Positions 7,764-15,991 of a DNA stretch of 36,698 nt are shown here, piece after piece. The notes under the pieces are model-generated. The model was not told the origin of the DNA, did no database searches, and worked only from the letters and a program-made list of their open reading frames with translations. The translations under genes were made by a program, and so were the position numbers. The stretch is from the NCBI GenBank assembly GCA_027460585.1, contig JAPZAP010000040.1:1-36698 (forward strand), given 5' to 3'. This DNA is from Candidatus Methanoperedens sp. Its GTDB lineage: Archaea; Halobacteriota; Methanosarcinia; Methanosarcinales; Methanoperedenaceae. Numbering within the stretch: the first letter of the stretch is position 1; each line of letters begins with the position of its first letter.

Positions 7764-7835
7764 TGCACCGATCGGGATTTGAACCCGAGTTATTAGCTTG
7801 GAAGGCTAAAGTCATAGCCGCTAGACCATCGGTGC
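7764..7835 (-). tRNA. tRNA-Gly (anticodon UCC)
   Basis: Cloverleaf folds cleanly on the minus strand. The acceptor GCACCGA pairs with TCGGTGC and the discriminator is A; the anticodon stem TTAGC/GCTAA encloses CTTCCAA, giving anticodon TCC; the T-arm is TCGGG-TTCAAAT-CCCGA. CCA is not encoded. No intron. Reads GGA codons (and GGG by wobble). Confidence 0.96.
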
Positions 7836-7860
7836 AAGTATCCCTAAGATGCATTAAAAG

Positions 7861-7870
7861 GTATAAAAAG
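7861..7870 (-). promoter_or_regulatory. TATA box for tRNA-Gly
   Basis: CTTTTTATAC on the minus strand, centred about 30 bases before the mature 5' end of the tRNA, the expected archaeal distance. Confidence 0.55.
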
Positions 7871-7912
7871 CTTTATCTAAAGCAGGGCTTTGTGACAAAA
7901 TTGTTTGCATCT

Positions 7913-9052
7913 CTAAAGAACCGCTTCCATCCTCTTTAGCGCTTCCTTTATGCGTTCCTGGGATGTTGCATAGGATATCCGGATATAATCATTTCCCGCT
8001 TCACCGAATGCAGAACCAGGCGTTGTAGCCACGAATGCCTTATTAAGCAAAAGCTCTGCGACTTTTTCGCCGCTTCCATACTTGCTTACATCAGCAAAAG
8101 CATAAAAGGCGCCATCAGGTCTTCCACTTTTTATGCCCAACTTTTCCAGGCCTTTGATCAGAAGATCCCTTCGCTTCTTGAACTCACTGACCATTGCCGT
8201 AACAGGCGCCTGGTCGCCCTTGAGCGCGGCTAGGCCTGCATATTGGACGAATGAAGTCGCCTGGCTCACAGAATGCGAGTGCAGTTTCAGCATCTGTTCA
8301 TAGATTTCTTTTGGCGCGCACACATATCCCAGCCGCCATCCTGTCATCGCATATGCTTTTGAGAATCCATTGACAGTTATTGTAAGGTCCTGCATCCCGT
8401 CCATTGCGCCGATGCTGATATGTTTCATGTCGTAGATGATCTTCTCGTAAATCTCATCTGATAAGACAAGGATATTATTATCAATAGCGATATCTGCTAT
8501 CTCTTTTAGCGTTTCCTTGCTGTAAACTCCGCCTGTGGGATTGCATGGGCTGTTTATGACAATGAGTTTTGTCTTTTTTGTAACGGATTCCCCGATATTC
8601 TCAGGTGAAAAACCATTGTCACGTGATGTGGGAGCCCAGACCGTTCTTGCTCCTGCGAGTTGTATGCAGGGGTCATAGGAAACCCATGCAGGGTCAAAAA
8701 GAATGGCTTCATCTCCTTCCTGGAGAACTGACAGCATGACTTCAAAAATTGCCTGTTTGGCGCCGGGCGTAACTATGACATTTCCGGGTTTTGTCTCGAT
8801 CTTATTCTCGACCTTTAATTTCTCTGCAATGGCTTTTCGCAATTCTGGAATGCCCGGCGATGGCGTGTAATGCGTATCGCCACGGTCAAGTGATGCTTTC
8901 GCTGCATCAATGATATGCGATGGCGTGGTGAAATCAGGTTCACCAAGGCTAAAGCTTATTATATCTTTGCCCTGGCTCTTTAATTCACTCGCAAGATTTG
9001 AAATTCGAAGCGTTGCAGACTCGGTAATATTTAGCAGTCTTTTTGCTGTCAT
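7913..9052 (-). CDS. Class I aminotransferase, aspartate-type
   Basis: A 379-residue fold-type I PLP enzyme. PLP contacts are visible: the Schiff-base Lys232 in SKAYAMTGWRLGY, Asn171 in NSPCNPTGG, Asp199 in LSDEIYE, and the carboxylate-binding Arg in DYIRISYAT near the C terminus. The opening SLGEPDF is typical of the AspC/AspB subgroup (1-gamma), so aspartate or an aromatic/branched amino acid with 2-oxoglutarate is the likely pair. Exact substrate cannot be fixed from sequence. Stand-alone gene, divergent from the ATPase at 9144; a TATA-like palindromic element lies about 30 bases upstream of the ATG. Confidence 0.93.
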   Translation of the reverse strand: MTAKRLLNITESATLRISNLASELKSQGKDIISFSLGEPDFTTPSHIIDAAKASLDRGDTHYTPSPGIPELRKAIAEKLKVENKIETKPGNVIVTPGAKQAIFEVMLSVLQEGDEAILFDPAWVSYDPCIQLAGARTVWAPTSRDNGFSPENIGESVTKKTKLIVINSPCNPTGGVYSKETLKEIADIAIDNNILVLSDEIYEKIIYDMKHISIGAMDGMQDLTITVNGFSKAYAMTGWRLGYVCAPKEIYEQMLKLHSHSVSQATSFVQYAGLAALKGDQAPVTAMVSEFKKRRDLLIKGLEKLGIKSGRPDGAFYAFADVSKYGSGEKVAELLLNKAFVATTPGSAFGEAGNDYIRISYATSQERIKEALKRMEAVL

Positions 9053-9077
9053 AAAGTGTGGCTCACAGACTAATTTC

Positions 9078-9120
9078 TTAATATTTAAGGCATTCTAAAG
9101 AAGAAAAGAACCTTTATATA
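9078..9120. promoter_or_regulatory. Divergent promoters of the aminotransferase and ATPase genes
   Basis: CTTAATATTTAAG at 9078-9090 (a 5+3+5 palindrome) acts as a TATA element for the minus-strand aminotransferase, about 32 bases from its ATG. CCTTTATATA at 9111-9120 is the TATA box for the plus-strand ATPase, about 27 bases from its ATG. Both transcripts are therefore likely leaderless or nearly so; neither start has a Shine-Dalgarno. Confidence 0.5.
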
Positions 9121-9143
9121 GTTGAGAGTAAAGTATACTACTT

Positions 9144-10547
9144 ATGTCTCAACAAAAGTTTGTAGACCGGAAGGAAGAGCTCGGATTTCTGGAGGAAAGA
9201 TACAAAACTGATTCTTCTGAATTTATCGTTTTGTATGGTAGAAGAAGGGTGGGGAAAACAGAATTATTGCTGAAATTCCTCGAAAACAAGAAAGGGGTTT
9301 ATCTCCTTGCATCAACAGAAGGCGACAGGCAAAACATCAAGGATTTCTCCAAAGTAGTTGGCCGCTTTATAGGAGACGAGAACATGGGCACTCTTGAGTT
9401 CGACAACTGGCAGAGCTTTTTTGAAAATCTTTTTAAGCACAAGGCATTCGATGCCATGCTGAAGAAAGAAAAAATCGCCATAATCATAGACGAGTTTCCA
9501 TTTCTGATACAAAGCAATAAAGACATACCCTCCATTTTCCACAAAATCTGGGAACTTATAATGAAAAATGAAAACATTATGCTTGTCCTGTCCGGTTCTT
9601 CAGTCGCAGTCATGGAATCTGAAGTCCTTGATAAAAAAAGTCCGCTATATGGAAGAAGAACAGGCCAGTGGCAACTCCAGCCGCTCCATTTTTCATATTT
9701 GAAAGAGTTTTTCCCGTACTCTTTGGAAGAGTTGGCCATGGTGTGGTATGTAACGGGAGGAATTCCTGCATACCTGCCGAAATTCAACCCAAAGCAGTCT
9801 TTTTGGGAAAACATCCAGAACGCAGTCTTAAAAAAAGGATCCTATCTTTACTCAGAAGTTGAATTATTGCTAAATGACGAATTCAGGGAGCCAAAAAACT
9901 ATAAGCTGATTTTCAAAGCAATTGCATTGGGCTGTCATACGCTTGGGGAAATATGCAATAATACTGGCCTTGACAAGAGCATGGTGTCCAAATATCTTGA
10001 TGTGTTGAAAGGCTTGCATATTGTCAGGGAGGAAATTCCAGTAACTGCTTCACGCAAATTCAAAAGAAGACTTTATTTGATCTGCGATCCCTACTTCAAT
10101 TTCTGGTTCAGGTACGTTTACCCGAACAGGATTGACCTGGAAGCCGGCAGAAGTGAAGAAATCACAGCACTTATAAAAAAAGATTTTTCAAATTATGCGG
10201 GGCCTATGTTTGAGGTTTTGGTCGATGAGCTGATAAGGACAAAATATGTCTTAAAGCAATTTTCATTTACAGAAATCGGCCGCTGGTGGCATGGTGGCGA
10301 GGAGATAGATATTGTAGCCTTAAATGAAACAGCAAAAGAGATTGTGTTTGTAGAATGCAAATGGCAGAGCTTAAGCCACAAAGAGGCTGAAAAAGTGCTT
10401 TTTGATTTACAGGAAAAAAGCAAAAACGTTGACTGGAACATCGGAAAAAGAAAGGAATATTTTGCATTATTTGCGAAAAAAATAGAAGGAAAAGAGACTC
10501 TTAGAAAAAGCGGTTATATTCTATGGGATCTGGATGATTACTGTTGA
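9144..10547 (+). CDS. Archaeal ATPase with C-terminal DUF234 nuclease-like domain
   Basis: A 467-residue protein of the archaeal STAND-like ATPase family (PF01637) joined to DUF234. Walker A is GRRRVGKTE at 32-40 and Walker B is IAIIIDEF near 112-119. A winged-helix segment (TLGEICNNTGLDKSMVSKYL) follows near residues 275-295. The C-terminal part has EEIDIVAL then VFVECKW, a PD-(D/E)xK-type metal-nuclease pattern. Such genes are common, often multicopy, in archaea and are linked to mobile elements or defence, but no function is established. Monocistronic, with its own TATA box and a leaderless-type start. Confidence 0.9.
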   Translation: MSQQKFVDRKEELGFLEERYKTDSSEFIVLYGRRRVGKTELLLKFLENKKGVYLLASTEGDRQNIKDFSKVVGRFIGDENMGTLEFDNWQSFFENLFKHKAFDAMLKKEKIAIIIDEFPFLIQSNKDIPSIFHKIWELIMKNENIMLVLSGSSVAVMESEVLDKKSPLYGRRTGQWQLQPLHFSYLKEFFPYSLEELAMVWYVTGGIPAYLPKFNPKQSFWENIQNAVLKKGSYLYSEVELLLNDEFREPKNYKLIFKAIALGCHTLGEICNNTGLDKSMVSKYLDVLKGLHIVREEIPVTASRKFKRRLYLICDPYFNFWFRYVYPNRIDLEAGRSEEITALIKKDFSNYAGPMFEVLVDELIRTKYVLKQFSFTEIGRWWHGGEEIDIVALNETAKEIVFVECKWQSLSHKEAEKVLFDLQEKSKNVDWNIGKRKEYFALFAKKIEGKETLRKSGYILWDLDDYC

Positions 10548-10573
10548 TATATCGAAAAATTAGATTCGTTTTC

Positions 10574-10915
10574 CTATTTTACGAACTCACTCTCAAGCTT
10601 GAGAGAATAAAAGAATATCGCTTCGCCTTCAGGCACGTCCTTCCACAGGCTTTTATCCACGCAATCCTTGCCAAGTTCCTTTACAAGACCATCATAAGTG
10701 ACCGCTGCAATTTTATCAATGTTCACGGCGATTCCCTCAAGGACACCGCTATTTGCATTTCGTACCCTGTAAACTCCCTTGTTAAATAATTTTGGGGAAA
10801 TCATCGTGCTCTTTCCACGTTCTCTGGCTTCGTTTATTTTATATTCATCCATATCAAGAACGTGTCCGATCCTTTCTATTTCCAGCTTGAATGATGTTAT
10901 TGTGTTCAAACCCAT
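10574..10915 (-). CDS. Hypothetical protein, 113 aa
   Basis: Unrecognised small soluble protein. Start set at the ATG at 10915; a TTG immediately before it is less likely. There is no Shine-Dalgarno, but TTAAATAC lies about 28 bases upstream, consistent with a leaderless message. The sequence has no Cys pairs, membrane segments or catalytic signature; the middle (SPKLFNKGVYRVRNANSG) is basic and the rest acidic. It is convergent with the ATPase and lies downstream of rnz on the same strand. Its own promoter suggests separate expression. Confidence 0.6.
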   Translation of the reverse strand: MGLNTITSFKLEIERIGHVLDMDEYKINEARERGKSTMISPKLFNKGVYRVRNANSGVLEGIAVNIDKIAAVTYDGLVKELGKDCVDKSLWKDVPEGEAIFFYSLKLESEFVK

Positions 10916-10950
10916 CAATTATGAAATATGTACATGCGTGTATTTAATGG

Positions 10951-11865
10951 TTATTTATCGCAAAGCAATATCTCGATTTCCATCAATTCCTCGGCAAGCC
11001 TGGAATTTTCAAAAACTTTTTTGGCATCATGCAAAAGCATTTCCTTTTTTTCGCAATATCTTGAACTGATATGGGTAAGTATCAATTGTTTCACATTTGC
11101 ATTCCTTGCGACCTCTGCCGCTTCTTTTGCTGTAGAGTGTTTAGTTTCAAGCGCCCAGTCCTTAAGATCCTCTGCGAGTGTGCTGTCATGGATCAACAGG
11201 TCAGCTCCGGCGCTTTCTAATTCTATGTTCTTGCATGGTCTTGTATCTCCTGAATATACGATCTTTCTCCCGGGACGGCTTTCACCTATAACCTGTGAGG
11301 GCAGGATCGTCTTACCATCTATGGTGACAGGTTCGCCTTTTTGCAGCTTTGAGAAAAGCCTTCCAACGGGCACACCAAGTTCTATGGCTTTTTCCCGGTT
11401 GAACCGTCCGATACGTTTTTTCTCCTCCAGCACATAACCCAGGCTTGGAATGCCGTGATCTGTCGCAACAGCCTTTATGAAATAATCTCCTTTATCAATA
11501 ATATCCCCATCATTCAGTTCATGGGAATTTATTACAAACCCTAGCCTGTAATAACCAAGCTGCACAAGAAGATCCACGAATTGTTTTGTCCAGATAGGAC
11601 CGTAAATGTCAAGGGGTTCTTCGCGGCCATTGAAGGACATGGTCTGGATAAGCCCCGGAATACCCAGGAAATGGTCTGCATGGAAATGAGTAATGAATAT
11701 GGAACTTAGCTTCATGCCTGTCTTTGCGCACATCATCTGCTTTTGTGTCCCCTCGCCGCAATCAAAGAGCATCATATCACCTTCCCGGTTTATGAAAATG
11801 GAAGACGGATTACGGTCTGGCGTGGGAAGCGTTCCTCCAGTGCCAAGAAAAGTTACGGAAAACAT
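10951..11865 (-). CDS. rnz: Ribonuclease Z
   Basis: Metallo-beta-lactamase-fold endonuclease that removes 3' trailers from tRNA precursors, needed where CCA is not encoded (both tRNAs in this window lack CCA). The 304 residues carry THFHADH (His60, His62, Asp64, His65), the metal-bridging Asp in YSGDTRP, and HDSTLAED, KHSTA and LTHIS, the RNase Z set with the third His motif. The opening FLGTGGTLPTPDRN is canonical. Length fits the short (ElaC-type) form. Reads away from the SecB-like/surE pair, with a hairpin between them. Confidence 0.96.
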   Translation of the reverse strand: MFSVTFLGTGGTLPTPDRNPSSIFINREGDMMLFDCGEGTQKQMMCAKTGMKLSSIFITHFHADHFLGIPGLIQTMSFNGREEPLDIYGPIWTKQFVDLLVQLGYYRLGFVINSHELNDGDIIDKGDYFIKAVATDHGIPSLGYVLEEKKRIGRFNREKAIELGVPVGRLFSKLQKGEPVTIDGKTILPSQVIGESRPGRKIVYSGDTRPCKNIELESAGADLLIHDSTLAEDLKDWALETKHSTAKEAAEVARNANVKQLILTHISSRYCEKKEMLLHDAKKVFENSRLAEELMEIEILLCDK

Positions 11866-11958
11866 GAGATGCTTAATTGTGCCGGGGATTTAAATAGGTC
11901 ACTTATTTTGAGGTGGTTCAGGAAAAACAAAAAAGATGAAGGTCCGCAATGAAAGCAT

Positions 11959-11987
11959 TTTCCAGATGATAATTTTATATCTGGAAA
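11959..11987. terminator. Hairpin between the SecB-like gene and rnz
   Basis: TTTCCAGAT and ATCTGGAAA form a 9-bp perfect stem with an 11-base AT-rich loop. It lies about 40 bases after the stop of the minus-strand gene at 12025 and before rnz, the position of a transcription terminator for the surE/SecB-like transcript. A-rich/T-rich ends flank the stem on both sides. Confidence 0.4.
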
Positions 11988-12024
11988 AAGATTCTTCATC
12001 GTCAGTGAGTTATCATTTTTCTCT

Positions 12025-12483
12025 CTACCCATGGTAATATGTAGGTTCTTCCTTTTTCTTCTGTGCCTGCTGGAAATTGATAACAGGAATAGGCATGGAT
12101 GGGGGAAGACCCAGCGACTTTGAGATGAGGAGAGCAAGAGGAGCAAGGTTTGCAACCATTGTATTTGCAAGCTCGTTCTGGATATCGCCCGGCGCTTTTC
12201 CGGCGTCCCATTTTTCTTTCAGGTCTTTTAAGTCCTCGTCGCTGTAATAATCCGATGATCCTTCAAACCTGATGTGGCCGATATTGGGGCTCAGGTAATT
12301 GATAGCAAATGTATATTCCACCCTCAATACTGATTTTTCCCCGAATGGGGTATTTTGCGAAACGAGTGAGGGATTTTTAAGATTAACATCGTAATTTATA
12401 TTGATATTCTTATACTTTCGAATATCCTCAGAGGTTGAATAAACCTTTGATTCCACATTTGTAAGCTGGAAGTTTAAGATCAT
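12025..12483 (-). CDS. SecB-like protein (tentative)
   Basis: A 152-residue soluble protein. The first ~95 residues alternate polar and hydrophobic as in antiparallel beta strands (LRVEYTFAINYLS, then IGHIRFEGSSDYY). A helix follows, then ANLAPLALLISKSLGLPPSM and PIPVINFQ, an arrangement like the SecB fold, whose C terminus carries a similar PPLMLAPVNF segment. SecB-like proteins occur in some archaea and with toxin-antitoxin pairs; no toxin is adjacent here. It follows surE by 48 bases on the same strand, so the two are likely co-transcribed. The match is from pattern only and should be treated as a hypothesis. Confidence 0.6.
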   Translation of the reverse strand: MILNFQLTNVESKVYSTSEDIRKYKNININYDVNLKNPSLVSQNTPFGEKSVLRVEYTFAINYLSPNIGHIRFEGSSDYYSDEDLKDLKEKWDAGKAPGDIQNELANTMVANLAPLALLISKSLGLPPSMPIPVINFQQAQKKKEEPTYYHG

Positions 12484-12531
12484 GTTTTCTCAGGTTTATT
12501 ATGCTATTTGGGATATTAAATCATTCCCATC

Positions 12532-13317
12532 TCACAATAATTCTTCAATCTCTTTAAAATCCACCCTTGCAGTAGAATCCAGTGTTAGCGGGGTTACTGA
12601 AATATGCCCTTTCTTCATCACCGCTTTTACATCAGTTCCTTCTTCTGCATCCCTGATAAGATCGCCATTTATCCAGTAGTACGGCCTGCCCCTCGGATCA
12701 AATCTTTCTTCCACGCCCGTAATAAATATCTTAGGCGCGAGGCGGGTGATCTCGATTTCTGTATCCATGCTTGCATGTTTTGGTATGTTGATGTTGAGCA
12801 GGTCCACGCCGTGCGGTAAACCCTTACTTATCACTTTTTTTGCGATCCTGTTAACGATCTTAACTCCCACATCAAAATCATAATTATATTCGCGGTGGTC
12901 ATCGAACTTATCACCCTCATCGATTACCTGTATAGATGCGGCAAGCGCAGGAATTCCATAGCTTGCAGCTTCAAGGGCTGCGCCGATCGTACCGCTTGTA
13001 GTAACTGTATCCGTGCTGATATTCTCTCCTATATTGAAACCTGAAAGAACAAGGTCTGGATTCTCTTTTAATATCGAAAATAAACCTATTATGACAGAAT
13101 CGGTAGGAGTTCCAGCAACTGCGTATGCTTTGAAACCATTAACATTTGCCTCCGACACCCGAAGCGGTTCAAATATAGATATACCACGTCCAACACCGCT
13201 TTTCTGCGTCGAGGGTGCGACGACCGTTACTTCCCCAAGGTCGCAAACGCTATCATATGCAGCTTTAAGTCCGGTGGAATATACTCCGTCATCATTGGTC
13301 AATAGGATCTTATTCAT
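12532..13317 (-). CDS. surE: 5'/3'-nucleotidase SurE
   Basis: Metal-dependent phosphatase acting on nucleoside monophosphates. The N terminus MNKILLTNDDGV provides the Asp pair for the metal, and SGFNIGENIS and GTIGAALEA are the family motifs. 261 residues with the ATG at 13317; an in-frame TTG three codons upstream has a closer AGGA (four-base spacing) and may be the true initiator, adding three residues. Divergent from rps17e. It probably heads a two-gene transcript with the SecB-like gene. Confidence 0.94.
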   Translation of the reverse strand: MNKILLTNDDGVYSTGLKAAYDSVCDLGEVTVVAPSTQKSGVGRGISIFEPLRVSEANVNGFKAYAVAGTPTDSVIIGLFSILKENPDLVLSGFNIGENISTDTVTTSGTIGAALEAASYGIPALAASIQVIDEGDKFDDHREYNYDFDVGVKIVNRIAKKVISKGLPHGVDLLNINIPKHASMDTEIEITRLAPKIFITGVEERFDPRGRPYYWINGDLIRDAEEGTDVKAVMKKGHISVTPLTLDSTARVDFKEIEELL

Positions 13318-13427
13318 TGCAAGCAAATAGTCCTTAGATAAAATAAATCTGTGGTTTTTTCTTTTTCTCCAGAAATCTATAAGAATGATGGGGTTGTATG
13401 CACAGAAAAAAATGGAGATAACTAAAT

Positions 13428-13628
13428 ATGGGAAATATTAGACAAGGATATGTTAAATCATTAACAGCCCAATTACTTGAAAAACACAATGATGCTTTCA
13501 GCCTGGATTTTAACCAGAACAAGGAAAACGTCACCAAATACACAGACGTCGAAAGTAAAGTTATTCGAAATCGAGTGGCTGGATATATAGTAAGACAGTT
13601 AAGAGTCAAGGCCACAAGAAAGAGATAA
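13428..13628 (+). CDS. rps17e: 30S ribosomal protein S17e
   Basis: A 66-residue basic protein of the archaeal/eukaryotic S17e family: MGNIRQGYVKSL at the start and VESKVIRNRVAGYIVRQL toward the C terminus are diagnostic. A good Shine-Dalgarno (GGAGAT) stands 8 bases before the ATG. It is the first gene of the rps17e-dapA-dapB-tusA run, a neighbourhood also known from methanogen genomes. Its presence shows the host is archaeal. Confidence 0.95.
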   Translation: MGNIRQGYVKSLTAQLLEKHNDAFSLDFNQNKENVTKYTDVESKVIRNRVAGYIVRQLRVKATRKR

Positions 13629-13634
13629 ATATCT

Positions 13635-14510
13635 ATGATACGCGGTGTTCTGCCAGCCCTTATTACTCCTTTCACAAAGGATAATAAGGTTGACAAAGAA
13701 GGTCTGAAGCAGAATATCGGTTTTCTGATCGATAACGGTATTTCAGGAATAGTTCCCTGTGGAACCACAGGTGAATCCGCGACCCTTTCGATCGAAGAAC
13801 ATGAAAAGGTCATTGAAATTGCGATAGAATGCTCCACAGTCCCGGTAGTTGCGGGAACTGGTTCAAATAATACCACTGAAGCGTTAGAGCTGACACGTTC
13901 TGCAATGGATGCTGGCGCGGATGCAGCTCTTTTGATAACTCCTTATTATAATAAACCAAATGACCGGGGAATGCTTGCGCATTTTAAGAAGATAGCAAAT
14001 GAAGTTGACATTCCAATAATACTCTACAATGTTCCATCGCGAACCGGCATAAATCTCAAGCCTGAAGTTGTGGCAGAACTTGCAAAAGAGAGCAATATAA
14101 TCGGTGTAAAAGAAGCAAGCGGCAACCTTGACCAGGTAACAAGGATACTTGAGATGACACAGGATGAGGATTTCGAGGTTATCTCCGGTGATGATGGATT
14201 GACACTTCCAATAATGGCAATAGGCGGAGCCGGTGTAATTTCAGTGGTGGCCAATGTCGCCCCGAAACTTACGGTTTCGATGGTTGAGGCGTTTCGCAAA
14301 GGGAATCTGGAAGAAGCAAGAAAATTACATTTGAAACTTGCCCCGCTCATACGTGCAGTCTTTTTAGAAACAAATCCCATCCCCATCAAAAAGGCAGTTG
14401 AACTTATCGGACTTCCGGCAGGGGATCTGAGACTTCCTCTTGCATCCATGAGTGACGATAATGAGCGAAAGTTAAAAACTGCATTAAATAATCTTCATCT
14501 AATAAAGTGA
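13635..14510 (+). CDS. dapA: 4-hydroxy-tetrahydrodipicolinate synthase
   Basis: Condenses aspartate semialdehyde with pyruvate, the first committed step to diaminopimelate and lysine. TIM-barrel protein of 291 residues. The catalytic set is complete: Thr44/Thr45 in CGTTGES, Tyr131 in ILYNVPSRTG, Arg136, and the Schiff-base Lys159 in IIGVKEASGN. Starts 6 bases after the rps17e stop and ends 4 bases before dapB, so the genes are translated from one message. No asd gene is visible, so semialdehyde comes from elsewhere. Confidence 0.97.
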   Translation: MIRGVLPALITPFTKDNKVDKEGLKQNIGFLIDNGISGIVPCGTTGESATLSIEEHEKVIEIAIECSTVPVVAGTGSNNTTEALELTRSAMDAGADAALLITPYYNKPNDRGMLAHFKKIANEVDIPIILYNVPSRTGINLKPEVVAELAKESNIIGVKEASGNLDQVTRILEMTQDEDFEVISGDDGLTLPIMAIGGAGVISVVANVAPKLTVSMVEAFRKGNLEEARKLHLKLAPLIRAVFLETNPIPIKKAVELIGLPAGDLRLPLASMSDDNERKLKTALNNLHLIK

Positions 14511-14514
14511 TAAT

Positions 14515-15309
14515 ATGATAAAAATAGCTGTCACCGGCGCCTGCGGGAAAATGGGCGGGCTTATTATTGAAAATGTCCTGAAATCGCAAGATATGAAACT
14601 TGTGGCAGCCATTGATGTCACAAATATCGGCAAGGATATTGGCGAAGTTATGAGGATCAAAAACCTTGGCGTAGCAGTAACAGATGCAAAGGATATTGAT
14701 ACTGTCCTGAAAAAGTCAAAACCCGATGTTCTTATTGATTTCACGATAGCCCATGCTGCCGTGAATAATATAACCGCATCAGCTAAGAATAAGGTAAATC
14801 TCGTTGTTGGAACGACAGGTTTTACGCCTGAACAGCGCTCAACAATAGATAAAGCGATAAAAGACAACGGCATAGCAGCCGTTATTACACCTAATTTTTC
14901 AATTGGCGTGAATGTTTTCTGGGGTTTGCTCGCAGAAGCAGCAAAACGTCTTGATGATTACGATATTGAAATAATAGAAGCTCACCATAACCAGAAAAAG
15001 GACGCTCCAAGCGGTACAGCAATGAAGGCGGCAGAAGTTATATCACAGACTCTTGGCGGGAAAGAGTTTGTATATGGAAGAAAAGGTCTTGCCCCACGGC
15101 ATAAAGAGATCGGCATCCATGCAGTTCGCGGCGGAGATATCGTGGGAGATCATACGGTACTCTTTGCAGGAGACGGTGAGCGAATTGAGATCAAGCACCA
15201 AGCGCACAGCAGGGCAGCGTTCGCAAAAGGGGCTGTGAGAGCCGCGGTATGGGTTTCAAAGGAACAGCCGGGCATATATGAAATGTCGGATGTCTTGGGG
15301 ATTAAATAA
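14515..15309 (+). CDS. dapB: 4-hydroxy-tetrahydrodipicolinate reductase
   Basis: NAD(P)H-dependent second enzyme of the pathway, acting directly on the DapA product. The N-terminal Rossmann loop is VTGACGKMGG; VVGTTGF and NFSIGVNVFW are family motifs, and the catalytic region is EAHHNQKKDAPSGTA (His pair and the substrate-binding Lys). 264 residues, standard length. Overlap-free but tightly coupled to dapA; tusA follows after 48 bases. Confidence 0.97.
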   Translation: MIKIAVTGACGKMGGLIIENVLKSQDMKLVAAIDVTNIGKDIGEVMRIKNLGVAVTDAKDIDTVLKKSKPDVLIDFTIAHAAVNNITASAKNKVNLVVGTTGFTPEQRSTIDKAIKDNGIAAVITPNFSIGVNVFWGLLAEAAKRLDDYDIEIIEAHHNQKKDAPSGTAMKAAEVISQTLGGKEFVYGRKGLAPRHKEIGIHAVRGGDIVGDHTVLFAGDGERIEIKHQAHSRAAFAKGAVRAAVWVSKEQPGIYEMSDVLGIK

Positions 15310-15357
15310 GCTTAAGAATTCGCGATCCTATAATACATATTAGAAAGGTTGAGTTCA

Positions 15358-15606
15358 ATGGCTGAAAAAGATAATATTAAACCAAAGATACTGGTTGATT
15401 GCGTGGGACTCTATTGCCCTATTCCGATTTTTAATACGACGACTGAAATGGAAAAAATAGAACCGGGAGAGGTCCTTGAAATGGTCACAGGAGACCCGGC
15501 TGCCGTCCAGGATATACCACGATGGGCAAAAAGGGCTGGGCATAAATTATTGAAACTCTCCCAGGAAGGAGAAGAGTACCATTTCCTGATCCAGAAAGGG
15601 AATTAG
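15358..15606 (+). CDS. tusA: TusA-family sulfur carrier protein
   Basis: An 82-residue protein of the SirA/TusA fold. The active Cys20 lies in DCVGLYCPIPI, the CPxP motif at which the carrier persulfide forms, and EMVTGDPAAVQDIPRWAKRAGH is the rest of the fold signature. Starts at ATG 15358 with AGGTTGAG just upstream; a TTG three codons earlier is less likely. It ends the dap transcript and is followed by a terminator-like hairpin. In archaea TusA-like proteins serve in sulfur trafficking for thiolation, Fe-S or molybdenum cofactors; which one here is open. The dap link may be mere co-transcription. Confidence 0.92.
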   Translation: MAEKDNIKPKILVDCVGLYCPIPIFNTTTEMEKIEPGEVLEMVTGDPAAVQDIPRWAKRAGHKLLKLSQEGEEYHFLIQKGN

Positions 15607-15616
15607 ATTTTTTATT

Positions 15617-15633
15617 TTTAGTCTTCGACTAAA
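15617..15633 (+). terminator. Terminator-like hairpin after tusA
   Basis: TTTAGTC-TTC-GACTAAA, a perfect 7-bp stem with a three-base loop, preceded by a run of T. It is placed 10 bases after the tusA stop and fits the end of the rps17e-dapA-dapB-tusA message. Confidence 0.45.
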
Positions 15634-15742
15634 CCATATTTTACTGAAACAATTTGAATTTTCTGGAATCTATCGCTCAATGAAACGAATATTAAGCGCA
15701 GATGGGTGTGTACGACATATCCGCGAAAATCCGCGCGATCAG

Positions 15743-15880
15743 CGTCAACCGTTGTGCCAGTTGACGTCGCCCAACCGTCAAGTCAGTTGACGACGTGCAC
15801 ACGTATGCTAGCGCGCACTGGCATACGTGGACGCGTCCTCAAGGGGGCGCAACCCTTGACGTATGGCTCTCGCCATACGT
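15743..15880. repeat. Array of five perfect hairpins, GC-rich
   Basis: Five inverted repeats lie almost end to end: CGTCAAC/GTTGACG (15743-15766, 10-base loop); CGTCAA/TTGACG (15776-15792); CACGTATGC/GCATACGTG (15800-15829); TCAAGGG/CCCTTGA (15839-15859); ACGTATGGC/GCCATACGT (15859-15880, loop TCTC). Arms are shared between units: TTGACG occurs three times, and CATACGTGGA follows hairpins 3 and 5, so the array grew by duplication. The near-identical 12-mers ATCCGCGCGATC (15729-15740) and ATCCGCGCAATC (15894-15905) flank the block like a target duplication. It lies between the convergent tusA and the gene at 15992. REP/BIME-like element, terminator cluster or structured RNA are the options. 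Confidence 0.8.
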
Positions 15881-15991
15881 GGATATCCTCATCATCCGCG
15901 CAATCCGTTTTCCTCCCAGTAAAGGCAGCGTCTTTTCATAACTGATAGCAACGATTGTGGCAAAAGAAATCCTTTGATTGCTCTCGATGTA

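Noticed and set aside
7438-7854. 138-codon minus frame overlapping tRNA-Gly
   Set aside because: It runs through a well-folded tRNA and the GC-rich intergenic block, with no domain or start signal.
13334-13876. 180-codon minus frame over rps17e/dapA
   Set aside because: Antisense to two conserved genes; the hydrophobic look comes from the reverse strand of their codons.
15729-15905. CRISPR array at the hairpin cluster
   Set aside because: Units differ in sequence and spacing, there are no regular spacers and no cas genes.
15706-15945. 79-codon plus frame through the hairpin array
   Set aside because: Composition follows the palindromic repeats, no Shine-Dalgarno, and the hairpins explain the sequence better.
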